Assembly: GCA_036392375.1 (NCBI GenBank) | Contig: DASVYC010000006.1 | Span: forward strand, 11,526 to 75,525 | Length of the DNA: 64,000 nt | From: JAFEBO01 sp036392375 | GTDB lineage: Bacteria; Planctomycetota; Phycisphaerae; Phycisphaerales; UBA1924 | Reading direction: 5' to 3' | Part shown: positions 1-8,445 of the stretch, in pieces | Layout: every line of letters begins with the position of its first letter | How positions within the stretch are numbered: the first letter of the stretch is position 1 | Translations under genes and position numbers: made by a program | Notes under the pieces: generated by a model | Told to the model about the DNA's origin: nothing | What the model saw: only the letters and a program-made list of their open reading frames with translations | The model's database searches: none

Positions 1-296
1 TCCAGGTCCTTGGGCAATTCGCCCGCGAGCTTGGCGCCCTTGCTCTCCACGCTGGTCCCGGGATAGCTCGAGACCGCGACCACCCGCAGGCTGAGCTTGA
101 GGTTCAGCTCACGGATCAGGTCCGCGGTGAACACCAGTGCGCCGGTGAGGATCGGGACGAACACCACCTGCCCGGGCGGGCCGCCGCCCTTGCCGAGCTC
201 GTGTTCAAGGTCGCGAGCGAGCTCCCTGCCCAGCTCCGCGACGCGCTGAGCGATGGTGTCGCGATCGATGAGAATGCGCCCGACGTCGGCAACCAT
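1..296 (-). CDS. hpt: hypoxanthine phosphoribosyltransferase, N-terminal part, cut by window edge
   Basis: Reading the minus strand from the ATG at 296 gives about 98 residues before the window edge. They include ILTGALVFTADLIREL followed by LRVVAVSSYPGTS. This is the N-terminal half of hypoxanthine/guanine phosphoribosyltransferases, where ILKGA..F..DL and the flexible SSY loop are conserved. The enzyme salvages hypoxanthine or guanine with PRPP to make IMP or GMP in the cytoplasm. The PRPP-binding acidic motif lies beyond the edge. The gene follows the FmdB-like gene by 35 bases on the same strand, so the two may be cotranscribed. Family assignment is good; substrate choice cannot be judged from half the protein. 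Confidence 0.82.
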   Translation of the reverse strand, partial: MVADVGRILIDRDTIAQRVAELGRELARDLEHELGKGGGPPGQVVFVPILTGALVFTADLIRELNLKLSLRVVAVSSYPGTSVESKGAKLAGELPKDL

Positions 297-331
297 GGGA
301 AAAGGTATGGGGTCAAGGCCGACAACGACCG

Positions 332-562
332 TCAGTTCATCCCGCAGCCGCCGGGGTTCTTGCCGCACGGGCAGCAACCACTCGAGTGGACGTGCCCGCC
401 GCCGCTGGCCGGCGCTCCCTTGGCGGCAAAGGTGGACATCTTGCGCACGAACGTGCGGCCCTTCTCGGCGGGGTCATCCACCGGCGTGTCGGCTTGCGAC
501 ATCGGGCGCATCAGCTCAAGCACCGTTCCGTCGGCCTCGCACACGTACTCGTAGAGCGGCAT
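332..562 (-). CDS. FmdB-family putative zinc-ribbon protein
   Basis: This 76-residue protein starts MPLYEYVCEADG, the typical opening of the FmdB/CxxC_CXXC_SSSS family (MPxYEYxC). The second cysteine of the first knuckle is absent (EADG follows C8). The C-terminus carries a separate cysteine cluster, SGCCPCGKNPGGCG. Zinc binding is therefore plausible but not canonical. A GGGAG six bases upstream supports the ATG at 562. The family's function is poorly known (annotated as regulatory in formamidase operons). It precedes hpt and diverges from the kinase gene at 629. Confidence 0.75.
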   Translation of the reverse strand: MPLYEYVCEADGTVLELMRPMSQADTPVDDPAEKGRTFVRKMSTFAAKGAPASGGGHVHSSGCCPCGKNPGGCGMN

Positions 563-584
563 GGCATTCTCCCTCGGATTTCAC

Positions 585-590
585 TACATT
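585..590 (+). promoter_or_regulatory. candidate -10 box TACATT
   Basis: TACATT lies 39 bases before the kinase start in the 66-base divergent spacer. It matches the TAnAnT pattern seen upstream of several other genes in this window. No -35 hexamer is recognisable. Confidence 0.3.
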
Positions 591-628
591 TGTACGCACC
601 CAGTCCGCGCCGCCCCGCCGAGCCCACC

Positions 629-3600
629 ATGCCCAAGTGCCCCTCCTGCTCCTTTGACGCCCCCGCCGCCGCCAAGTTCTGCCCCTCCTGCGGCAGGCCC
701 GTTGGCCTAGGCGGCGGCGGCGCTCCCGGTTCACCAGGCGACGACCAGGACATGCTGCAGACCGCGGTCTCGCTGCCGCCGATGACCCCCAAGTTCGCCG
801 AGGGCAACACCCGCGCGAACAACCCCACGCTCCCCGGAACTCCGATTGGCCCCGGTGCAACCATGACGCACGCATCGGTGCCCTCGGGAAGCATCCACGA
901 TCAGGACACGCCGCCGATCCGGCCCACCGTGACCAACGCCGCCCCCGCCTCGATCGCTCCGCGCCGCGACGAGCAGATGGAAGCGACGATTGTCAGCCCC
1001 AGCCGCGGCGGATCGCGCCCGGGCAACGAAGTCCCAAGCTCCAGCACCCCGATGAGCCCGGCCTCGGTGATCCCCATGCCGATGTCGGGCGATGATCGCC
1101 CGCGCCAGCCCATCGCCGCCGCCCCTGTGCGCGCCAGCGCCGGCACCGCGATCTTCGCCGGCGCCGAACTCGGCCGCTTCGTCCCCGGCACGCTCTTCGG
1201 CAACCGCTACCGCATCATCGGTCGCCTCGGCAAGGGCGGCATGGGCGACGTCTACCGCGCCGACGACATCAAGCTCGGCCAGCCCACCGCGATGAAGTTC
1301 CTGCCCGAGCAGCTCTCGCAGGATCGCGCCGCGCTCATCAGGCTCGTCAACGAGGTGAAGATCGCCCGCGCGATCAGCCATCCCAACGTCTGCCGCGTCT
1401 TTGACCTCGGTGAAGAGGGCGGGCAGAACTTCATCTCGATGGAGTACGTGGACGGCGAGGACCTCGCGAGCCTGCTCCGCCGCATCGGACGCCTGCCCGG
1501 CGACAAGGCGTTGCAGATCGCACGCCAGTTGGCGTCGGGACTCGCCGCCGCTCATGAGAAGGGCGTCCTGCACCGCGATCTCAAGCCCGCCAACGTCATG
1601 GTGGACGGTCGCGGCCACGTCCGCATCATGGACTTCGGCCTCGCCGGCTTAGCGGAAGAACTCAAGGGCGACACCGGCCGCGCCGGCACTCCCGCGTACA
1701 TGGCGCCCGAGCAGCTCGCCGGCCGCGGCGTCACTGCCAAGAGCGACGTGTATGCCATTGGCCTGTTGTTCTACGAGGTCTTCAGCGGCAAGCCGGTCTT
1801 CCGCCCCGAATCGATGCAGGACCTTGCTCGCCTGCACAAGCAGCCGATTCCAGCCCTCTCGACCCACGTGCCAGAGATCGACCCGGCGGTGGAAAAGGTC
1901 ATCATGAAGTGCCTCGAGCGCGACCCGGACCTGCGTCCGGCTTCGGCACTCGCGGTCACGCAGATGCTCGGCGGCGACGCGCTCTCCGCGGCTCTCGAAG
2001 CCGGAGAGACTCCCAGCCCCGAGCTCGTTGCCGCGTCGGGCTCGCGCGGAGCGATACCCGTGCCGTTTGTCGCCGCGATGCTGCTCGCGGTTGTGCTGAC
2101 GATGTTCGGGGTCGCGACCATGAACTCCAAGGTGAAGCTCTTCGCCAGCACCAAGATGGAGTTCGCCCCCATCACGCTCGCCGACAAGGCCCGCGAAGCG
2201 CTCAAGCAGCTCGGCCACCCCAGGCGCGGCACGGACAGCGCGTACGGCATCGAGGAGATCCGCCCCGAAGCGGTCGAGGGACAGCCCTCGCCGCCGCCGC
2301 GGATGCGGTTCTGGTACCGCGAGAGCGATCGCCCCATCCCGCCCGGCGCCGGGGGGGTGGTCTCTCGCCAGAACCCGCCCGTCGCCGCCATCGGCGAGCG
2401 GACCGTGCTGATGGACCTCCGCGGCAAGGTGATCGAGGTCGTCGCGCCGCTCGCAGGGACCATCTCGAACGCCACGCTCACCGACGCCGAGATCGGCCGC
2501 ATCGTCGAGATGACCGACGCCGACAAGACGCGGCTCAAGCCCATGGACGCGGGCGACTTCGCCCCCGGCGTCTTCGCGACGGCCCGTCAGTCGTTCGAGA
2601 GCTCGCGGCAAGGCTCGCAGCCCGGTGCCGCACCCATCCGAGTGGACATCGCCAGCGTCGGCAACGCGGTGACGTACCTCTCGGTGCGCGACGGCCGCGC
2701 CGCGAGCACCGCCGCCGCGCCTAGAGCCGAGGCGGGCGAGGGCAACTGGATCGTGGCGGCGACGCTGGGCCTGATCATCCTCTCGCTGCACGCGGTACCG
2801 CTGTGGATGGCGTCGTGGAGCGTGCGCCAGGGCAAGGCCGACCGCCGTGGCGCGACGCGCCTGGCGGTGCTCACATTCGCGATGTCCTCGCTCGCGTGGC
2901 TTGCCCGCTCGCACTACGCCCCCGACCCGGGCGCGCTCCTCGACACCGCGATCCCGGCACTCAGCTTCTCAGCGTACCTGGCCGCGATGGTCTGGATGCT
3001 CTACGTCGGCCTCGAACCCATCATCCGCAAGCGCTGGCCCACGAGTCTGGTGAGCTGGTCACGCCTGTTGGGGGGATCGATCCTCGACCCGTTGGTCGGT
3101 CGCGAGATCCTCGTCGGCTCGCTGCTTGGTGTGGCGTGGGTGCTGGTGGTGCAGGGCGTCGCGACCTTCGCGGCCCGCGGCGGCACGCCCGCGGCGCTGG
3201 GCATCAACGAGCTGACCTTGATGGGCCCGCTCCCGGCCATATCGGTGGTGCTCTCCTCGCTCATCAGCGCCATCCTCCTCACGCTGGCGATCACCTTCGT
3301 GTGCACCCTGCCCCGCTTCTTGATCAACAACCAGGCGGTCGCCGGCGCGGCGATCTTCGCGGTGCTGGTGGTCTTCTTCGCCGTCGCCGCCATGGCCCAG
3401 TCGGGCGTCGCGGGAAGCCCGATCATCGTGGTCGCGGCCCTGCTGGCGGGCGGCGTCACCGGGTTCGTGCTCACACGCCTCGGCTTGCTCGCGCTGCTCA
3501 GCGGGTTCTTCACCGCCGGCGTGCTCTCGTCGTTCCCGGTCTCCATCGGCGGCGGATGGACAGCCGGGTACTCGATCCTCGCCATGATCATCGTCGTGGC

Positions 3601-3670
3601 CTTGGCCGGATTGGGAGCGTTCGCGGCACTGGGCATCAAGCAGAACAAGGCCGCCCGATCGATCGGGTAA
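629..3670 (+). CDS. zinc-ribbon Ser/Thr protein kinase with polytopic membrane C-terminus
   Basis: The reading frame is open from 386, but the protein (1013 aa) should start at 629, where MPKCPSCSFDAP begins a zinc ribbon (CPSC at about 4-7 and CPSC at about 20-23). A Pro/Ser/Thr-rich linker follows to about residue 185. The kinase domain runs from about 192 to 450 with G-loop GKGGMGDVY (from 201), K223 (AMKF), HRD at 315-317, DFG from 335 and APE at 359-361, so it looks active. One membrane segment lies at about 478-498. An extracytoplasmic stretch follows, then several hydrophobic segments from about 707 to the C-terminus. This is the planctomycete style of membrane-anchored Hanks kinase. 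The ligand and targets are unknown. The next gene starts 19 bases downstream and is probably cotranscribed. Confidence 0.9.
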   Translation: MPKCPSCSFDAPAAAKFCPSCGRPVGLGGGGAPGSPGDDQDMLQTAVSLPPMTPKFAEGNTRANNPTLPGTPIGPGATMTHASVPSGSIHDQDTPPIRPTVTNAAPASIAPRRDEQMEATIVSPSRGGSRPGNEVPSSSTPMSPASVIPMPMSGDDRPRQPIAAAPVRASAGTAIFAGAELGRFVPGTLFGNRYRIIGRLGKGGMGDVYRADDIKLGQPTAMKFLPEQLSQDRAALIRLVNEVKIARAISHPNVCRVFDLGEEGGQNFISMEYVDGEDLASLLRRIGRLPGDKALQIARQLASGLAAAHEKGVLHRDLKPANVMVDGRGHVRIMDFGLAGLAEELKGDTGRAGTPAYMAPEQLAGRGVTAKSDVYAIGLLFYEVFSGKPVFRPESMQDLARLHKQPIPALSTHVPEIDPAVEKVIMKCLERDPDLRPASALAVTQMLGGDALSAALEAGETPSPELVAASGSRGAIPVPFVAAMLLAVVLTMFGVATMNSKVKLFASTKMEFAPITLADKAREALKQLGHPRRGTDSAYGIEEIRPEAVEGQPSPPPRMRFWYRESDRPIPPGAGGVVSRQNPPVAAIGERTVLMDLRGKVIEVVAPLAGTISNATLTDAEIGRIVEMTDADKTRLKPMDAGDFAPGVFATARQSFESSRQGSQPGAAPIRVDIASVGNAVTYLSVRDGRAASTAAAPRAEAGEGNWIVAATLGLIILSLHAVPLWMASWSVRQGKADRRGATRLAVLTFAMSSLAWLARSHYAPDPGALLDTAIPALSFSAYLAAMVWMLYVGLEPIIRKRWPTSLVSWSRLLGGSILDPLVGREILVGSLLGVAWVLVVQGVATFAARGGTPAALGINELTLMGPLPAISVVLSSLISAILLTLAITFVCTLPRFLINNQAVAGAAIFAVLVVFFAVAAMAQSGVAGSPIIVVAALLAGGVTGFVLTRLGLLALLSGFFTAGVLSSFPVSIGGGWTAGYSILAMIIVVALAGLGAFAALGIKQNKAARSIG

Positions 3671-3689
3671 CACCATACCAGCGAAGTGC

Positions 3690-4469
3690 ATGCACGCCCA
3701 TCTCGTCCAACTCGACATCGCGTGGGAGGATCGGCCGACGAACCACCGACGCGTGGCCGCGATGCTCGAGGCCGCGCCGCCGTTCGCGGGCGATCTGATC
3801 GTGCTGCCCGAGATGTTCGACACCGGCTTCTCGTTCCGGCTCGACATCACCGCCGACCGAGACCAGGGCACACTCCGCTTCTTGCGCGATCTGGCGGTCC
3901 AGTATCGCGTCACCGTCCACGGCTCACGCACCGTGCTCGACGCCGCCGGCCGCGGCCTCAATCGCACGACGGTGATCGGGCCGGAGGGAACCACGCTCGC
4001 CGAGTACGACAAGCGACATCCATTCTCACTGGGATTGCCCGGCAAGCGGGAGTGCGATGTCTTCGCCCCGGGCGATCGCTGCGTGACGTACTCCTGGCAC
4101 TGCGGCGATCAGTCGATCGCGGTCTGCCCCCTCATCTGCTACGACCTGCGTTTCCCCGAGCTCTTCCGCGAGGGCCTGAAGGCCGGCGCGGAGATGTTCG
4201 TCGTCCCCGCGAACTGGCCCGACACCCGCACCGCCCACTGGCGGGCGCTCCTCGCCGCCCGCGCGATCGAGAATCAGGCGTTTGTCCTGGGCGTGAACCG
4301 CGCCGGCGGCGACCCGACGCTGCGCTATCCCGGCGCGTCGATGGCGATCGACCCCCTCGGTGCCACGCTCGCCGAAGCCGACGCACGCGAGCAGGTGATC
4401 CGCGTCGAGATCCCTCGGCGAACCCTCGACGACTGGCGCACCCGCTTCCCGGCGTGGCGCGAGGCGTGA
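3690..4469 (+). CDS. carbon-nitrogen hydrolase, omega-amidase (YafV/Nit2) type
   Basis: This 259-residue nitrilase-superfamily enzyme has its catalytic triad visible: E41 in LPEMFDTGFS, K108 in YDKRHPFS and C150 in LICYDLRFPE. The EMF..GF and KRHPF sequences are typical of omega-amidases (YafV/Nit2), which hydrolyse 2-oxoglutaramate or 2-oxosuccinamate, often in methionine salvage or glutamine-transaminase routes. It has a full-length single domain with no signal peptide, so it is cytosolic. It follows the kinase gene by 19 bases. A short inverted repeat at its stop codon separates it from the convergent GspE-like gene. The family is secure; the exact amide substrate is inferred. Confidence 0.85.
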   Translation: MHAHLVQLDIAWEDRPTNHRRVAAMLEAAPPFAGDLIVLPEMFDTGFSFRLDITADRDQGTLRFLRDLAVQYRVTVHGSRTVLDAAGRGLNRTTVIGPEGTTLAEYDKRHPFSLGLPGKRECDVFAPGDRCVTYSWHCGDQSIAVCPLICYDLRFPELFREGLKAGAEMFVVPANWPDTRTAHWRALLAARAIENQAFVLGVNRAGGDPTLRYPGASMAIDPLGATLAEADAREQVIRVEIPRRTLDDWRTRFPAWREA

Positions 4470-4504
4470 AGCTCAGGCCACCCGCGTATCGCTCTGAGCT
4501 TTTC
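4469..4504. terminator. hairpin between convergent genes
   Basis: AAGCTCAG pairs with CTGAGCTT across a 17-base loop and is followed by TTTT on the plus strand. It overlaps the end of the amidase gene and faces the end of the GspE-like gene, so it may act in one or both directions. Confidence 0.45.
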
Positions 4505-4519
4505 CCGCTGTGAGCTTTT

Positions 4520-6154
4520 CTACCCCTGCCCCGCCACCTTGTCGACTTCTTCGAGCGTCGTGATCCCCTCGGCCACGAGTTTCCAGCCAAACTGTGCCAG
4601 GGTGGTGAACAGGCCCTGCTCGATCACCTTCTTCATCGCGGCGATCGTCGGTTCCTTGAGGATCACGTCCCGCAGCTCGTCGTTGAAATCGAGCAGCTCG
4701 TAGATCGCGCGTCGGCCCCGGAAGCCTGTCTTCAGGCACCGCGGGCAGCCGGTCGCGACGAACATCTCCTTCTTCCCCGCGATGAAGCGGCCCAGCCGCG
4801 TCGCCTGGCCCGGCGAAATCGGCGACCCGCGCTTGCAGTTGTCGCAGAGCACTCGCACGAGACGCTGGCCCAGAACGAGATCGAGCGCATTCGCGACCAG
4901 ATAGGGCTCAACCTTGAGATCCAGCAACCGGAACGTCGCCGAGATCGTGTCCTTGGCGTGCACCGTGGAGAAGACCAGATGTCCGGTCATCGCTGCCTGC
5001 ATCGCGGTGCGGGCGGTTTCCTCGTCGCGGATCTCACCCACGAGGATCACGTCCGGATCCTGGCGCAGCACGCTCCGCAGCAGCGTGCCGAAGCTGTTGC
5101 CCTTGGTCTCGTCGATGGGAATCTGCGTGACGTTGCTGATCTGGTACTCCACCGGGTCTTCGATCGTGACCACGTTGCGCGACTCGCGGTCGATGTCGCG
5201 GAGCGCGGTGTACAGCGTCGTGGTCTTGCCCGAACCCGTCGGCCCCGCGACCAGCAGCAGGCCGTGATCCTGCGACGTGATGCGTCGGAGCCGATCTGTC
5301 ATGTAGCCCGCCATGCCCAGGTCGTGGATCGAGCGTGGCAGGGAACGGTCATCGAGCACGCGGAGTACGAGCTTCTGGCCGTAGACAGAGGGCGTGAAGC
5401 TCACGCGGTACTCGACCCGCCGGTCGGTGAACTTCGCCGAGAAGTGGCCTTCCTGGACCGCGTCGCGTGCCGCGGACCGCATCTGGCAGGCCGTCTTAAT
5501 CAGGCCGTAGACCAATTCGCCCACCCGACCCGGGAGCGTGCCAATCGCGACCATCTGGCCATCGACGCGTAGCCGTAGGTGGTAGGCGTCGGCCTTGGGC
5601 TCGATGTGGATGTCGGTCGCCCGCGACTTGCTGGCGAGCTGAAGCAACAGCCGCACCGCCGCCGGGCCGTCGCTGCTGCCGGCCAGAGCGGCGGAGGGAC
5701 GCCCGCTGGCCTCGATGATCGTCAGCGATTCGATGGCCATGTCCTTAGGCGGCAGAGCCTCGATCACCTCGATGAGCTGCGCCACCCAGCTCTTGTCTTC
5801 GTTCTCCTCGTCGGGCATCGCGTTGTCTTCGGCGGACTCGACCAGCCCGGCGCGGTCGCTCTCGGAATCCTCCGCCATCACGAACTCGTGAGCGCCGATG
5901 CGGAGCACGTCGCCCGGATTCAGGCGCACTTCCTTGACGCGCTGGTCGTTGACCTTGGTGCCGTTGCGCGAACCCAGGTCACGCACGCTCCAGCCGCCGA
6001 CGCCGTCGGGCTCGACCGCGCAGTGGAAGCGGCTCGCGAGATCGTCGGCGATGGGGATGGTGTTGTCGGGATGGCGTCCGATCGTGACCGGCTCTTTGCC
6101 AAGCCGGATCATCGCCGCACTGCCACGGATCGGTTTGAGGTAGTACGAAGCCAA
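4520..6154 (-). CDS. FHA domain fused to GspE/PilB-type secretion/pilus ATPase
   Basis: This 544-residue protein begins with an FHA phosphothreonine-binding domain: GR at 26-27, SRFH at 41-44, GSRNG at 61-65 and ND at 69-70. A GspE/PilB assembly ATPase follows, with Walker A GPTGSGKTT (K310), the aspartate box/Walker B region DPDVILVGEIRDEETA and the His box TGHLVFSTVHA. A CDNC...CPRC zinc tetracysteine lies near the C-terminus. It should power pilus or type II pseudopilus assembly at the inner membrane. The FHA domain suggests control by Thr phosphorylation, and two Ser/Thr kinases are encoded in this window. The start is TTG; GGAGG lies about 12 bases upstream, so the start is not certain. 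No other secretion gene is adjacent. Confidence 0.9.
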   Translation of the reverse strand: MASYYLKPIRGSAAMIRLGKEPVTIGRHPDNTIPIADDLASRFHCAVEPDGVGGWSVRDLGSRNGTKVNDQRVKEVRLNPGDVLRIGAHEFVMAEDSESDRAGLVESAEDNAMPDEENEDKSWVAQLIEVIEALPPKDMAIESLTIIEASGRPSAALAGSSDGPAAVRLLLQLASKSRATDIHIEPKADAYHLRLRVDGQMVAIGTLPGRVGELVYGLIKTACQMRSAARDAVQEGHFSAKFTDRRVEYRVSFTPSVYGQKLVLRVLDDRSLPRSIHDLGMAGYMTDRLRRITSQDHGLLLVAGPTGSGKTTTLYTALRDIDRESRNVVTIEDPVEYQISNVTQIPIDETKGNSFGTLLRSVLRQDPDVILVGEIRDEETARTAMQAAMTGHLVFSTVHAKDTISATFRLLDLKVEPYLVANALDLVLGQRLVRVLCDNCKRGSPISPGQATRLGRFIAGKKEMFVATGCPRCLKTGFRGRRAIYELLDFNDELRDVILKEPTIAAMKKVIEQGLFTTLAQFGWKLVAEGITTLEEVDKVAGQG

Positions 6155-6199
6155 AGGACGCGATTCCCTCCACTCAATGCACCGAGCGCTGTCGACCGC

Positions 6200-6236
6200 A
6201 GTGTAACGACCGGACAGGGGCGGTGTTTCCTACACT
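6200..6236. promoter_or_regulatory. divergent -10 boxes for the FHA-GspE and serS genes
   Basis: AGTGTA at 6200-6205 reads TACACT on the minus strand, 46 bases before the FHA-GspE start. TACACT occurs on the plus strand at 6231-6236, upstream of serS. The two identical hexamers face away from each other and are about 25 bases apart. No good -35 is visible. The serS leader would be about 190 nt. Confidence 0.35.
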
Positions 6237-6428
6237 GGCCCGCGGATCCCACTGCAAGCGTGGCCCCGCACGCCCCGCGGCAACGAATCCGGTGGCTGCA
6301 CGCCCCCGGTTCCCGCGGAGCCGCAGAATGTGCTGATTCTCGGTCGCTGCCGCGTCCCGAACCCGCACATTGCGCCTCGTTTCTCCCCTGCTCCGCTCCC
6401 CTCCCGCACCCCCTCTCCACTTCCCACC

Positions 6429-7874
6429 ATGATCGACCTCCGCCAACTCCGCGAGACGCCCGACCGGTTCAAGAACGGCGCCAAGGCCAAGAACATCCAT
6501 GTCGACATCGACCGCATCCTGACGCTCGACGAGCAGCGCCGGTCGATGATGACCAAGATCGAATCGCTCCGCGCTGAGCAAAAGAAGATCGAAAAGGACC
6601 TCGGCCCACAGATCGGCAAGCTCAGCGGACAGCTCAAGAAAGCCACCGGCGACGAAGCCGCCGCGCTTCAGAAGGAACTCGACGCGATCAAGGCCAAGCC
6701 CGCCGCACTCAAGGACCAGATCGCCCAGGCCGAGCCCGCGCTCGCCGCGATCGAGCCCGAGCTCAACGCGCTGCTGCTGCAGGTGCCGCTGCCGCCCGAC
6801 GCCGACGTGCCCGTCGGCAAGGACAGCAGCAGCAACGTCGAGATCAAGCGCTGGAGCCCCAGCGGCTACGACCTCGCCAAGACCTTCGAACAGAACAAGG
6901 GCTTCAAGCCCAAGACGCACCAGGAGATCGTCCGCGATCTCAAGCTCGCCGACTTCGAACGCGGCGTGAAGCTCGCCGGCACACGCTCCTACGTCCTCAC
7001 CGGCTGGGGCATGCGACTCCACCTCGCGATCCTGCGCTACGCCACCGACTTCATGACCGACAAGAACGGCTTCACGCCCGTCAGCGTGCCCGTGCTCGTT
7101 CGCGAAGAGGCCATGATCGGCACCGGCTTCTTCCCCGCCGGGCGCGAGCAGGCGTACCACATCCCCGAGAGCCAGCGCGGCAATCCCGACGCGGATCCGG
7201 CCAAGGAAGGCAAATCCGGGTACGACCTCTTCCTCACCGGCACCGGTGAGGTCGGGCTCATGGGCCTGCACCAGGGCGAGATTCTCGACGAGAGCGTGCT
7301 GCCGCTGAAGTACGTGACGGTCTCCACCTGCTTCCGCCGCGAGGCCGGGGCGGCGGGCAAGGACACCGCGGGCCTCTACCGCATCCATCAGTTCGACAAG
7401 GTGGAGCAGGTGGTGATCTGCAAGGCCGACGAGGCCGAGAGCCGCGCGTGGCACAAGAAGATGATCGGGCTTGTCGAGGACCTTCTGCAGGGCCTTGAGA
7501 TCCCTTACCGCCTGCTGCAGTGCTGCACCGGCGACCTTGGCCCCAAGAACGCCGACATGGTGGACATCGAGTCCTTCATGCCGGGCCGCGGCGAGGCCGG
7601 CCCCGACGGCCGCCCGCTCGGCGACTTCGGCGAGACCCACTCGGCCAGCCGCCTCTACGACTTCCAGTGCCGCCGGCTGAACATGCGATACCGCAAGGCG
7701 GTTGAAGGCGGCAAGACCGAAACCGTCGTCTGCCACTCGCTCAACAACACCGTGCTCGCCAGTCCCCGCTTCCTGATCCCGCTCCTGGAGAATCACCAGA
7801 ACGCCGACGGCAGCGTGACGATTCCCAAGGCGCTACGCCCCTATCTCGGTGGCGCGGAGCGGATCACGCTGTGA
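6429..7874 (+). CDS. serS: seryl-tRNA synthetase
   Basis: This 481-residue class II synthetase starts MIDLRQLRETPDRFKNG, as SerRS does. A charged coiled-coil tRNA-binding arm covers about residues 30-120. Motif 2 is visible as CFRREAGAAGKDT, followed by GLYRIHQFDKVEQV. The C-terminal motif-3 region reads LNNTVLASPRFLIPLLENHQ, then a typical C-terminus with ALRPYLGG. The NNT..ASPR form of motif 3 replaces the more common GSG..AxxR and is known in some SerRS proteins. The enzyme charges tRNA-Ser in the cytoplasm. The frame is open upstream to 6330, but only the ATG at 6429 gives the family N-terminus. The gene stands alone and is followed by a REP-like hairpin. Confidence 0.96.
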   Translation: MIDLRQLRETPDRFKNGAKAKNIHVDIDRILTLDEQRRSMMTKIESLRAEQKKIEKDLGPQIGKLSGQLKKATGDEAAALQKELDAIKAKPAALKDQIAQAEPALAAIEPELNALLLQVPLPPDADVPVGKDSSSNVEIKRWSPSGYDLAKTFEQNKGFKPKTHQEIVRDLKLADFERGVKLAGTRSYVLTGWGMRLHLAILRYATDFMTDKNGFTPVSVPVLVREEAMIGTGFFPAGREQAYHIPESQRGNPDADPAKEGKSGYDLFLTGTGEVGLMGLHQGEILDESVLPLKYVTVSTCFRREAGAAGKDTAGLYRIHQFDKVEQVVICKADEAESRAWHKKMIGLVEDLLQGLEIPYRLLQCCTGDLGPKNADMVDIESFMPGRGEAGPDGRPLGDFGETHSASRLYDFQCRRLNMRYRKAVEGGKTETVVCHSLNNTVLASPRFLIPLLENHQNADGSVTIPKALRPYLGGAERITL

Positions 7875-7880
7875 GTATCT

Positions 7881-7907
7881 GATAGAGCCTCTCGCGTAAG
7901 CGAGAGG
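7881..7907 (+). repeat. REP-like hairpin, left copy flanking RAYT
   Basis: This 27-bp element reads GATAGAG followed by the hairpin CCTCTCGC-GTAA-GCGAGAGG. An inverted copy with one mismatch (in the loop) lies at 8416-8442 on the other side of the transposase-like gene. Confidence 0.75.
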
Positions 7908-7923
7908 TCACGGAACGCGGCGT

Positions 7924-8400
7924 CTACTGCTCCATCGTGTACCGTACCGCACCACGCACAGCCTCTTCGAAAAACAGCATGCGGGTGCTGGCTTGATTCG
8001 TCCAGAACTTTGTTCGCCCGGGATGCCGCCCCGTTTCTTTCAGCCTTCTGGTCGCCCAAGACTTGGCAATCGCGACCACGTGCTCCGGGCTGTCCTCCCT
8101 CGTCGATACCACGAGGTGAATGTGATTTGTGCGAACGTTGAGAGCCAGGATTCCCCAGCCTCGAATCTCGCACGTCTGACGGATCGACGCCGTCACATCC
8201 CGACGATCGTCATTTGAGAGCACGAGTGACGGCTCCCTTTGGCGGGAAAGCACGCGCTCGCGTCGCGAGCGGTCCGCTTCGACGACCGGATCGCCGTAGC
8301 GGTTGTGCAAGTCGTCCACGGATCCTCGTTCATCCCCGTGAAGCCATGTTCCGTACGTGGTCCAAGTGAGGAAGTACGCAAGGCATGCCATACCCATCAC
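7924..8400 (-). CDS. REP-associated tyrosine transposase (RAYT/IS200-like HUH)
   Basis: This 158-residue protein begins with an AYFLTWTTYGTWLHGDERG-like block shared by Y1 transposases of the RAYT group. The HUH metal-binding pair is H93 and H95 in NHIHLVV. The likely catalytic Y...Q motif is Y154 to Q158 (RYTMEQ). The protein stops exactly at that glutamine, while relatives usually run further, so it may be slightly truncated or minimal. Such enzymes cut and join single-stranded REP hairpins and are thought to spread them. Near-identical 27-bp inverted REP-like hairpins sit 17 and 16 bases outside the gene, as expected for a RAYT with its own REPs. It lies between serS and rluD and interrupts no gene. 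Confidence 0.85.
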   Translation of the reverse strand: MMGMACLAYFLTWTTYGTWLHGDERGSVDDLHNRYGDPVVEADRSRRERVLSRQREPSLVLSNDDRRDVTASIRQTCEIRGWGILALNVRTNHIHLVVSTREDSPEHVVAIAKSWATRRLKETGRHPGRTKFWTNQASTRMLFFEEAVRGAVRYTMEQ

Positions 8401-8415
8401 CCCCTACCCAATCGC

Positions 8416-8442
8416 CCTCTCGCTGACGCGAGAGGCTCTATC
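8416..8442 (-). repeat. REP-like hairpin, right copy flanking RAYT
   Basis: This is the inverted copy of the 7881-7907 element, with 26 of 27 bases identical. It ends four bases before the rluD stop codon and may also act as that gene's 3' hairpin. Confidence 0.75.
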
Positions 8443-8445
8443 GCG

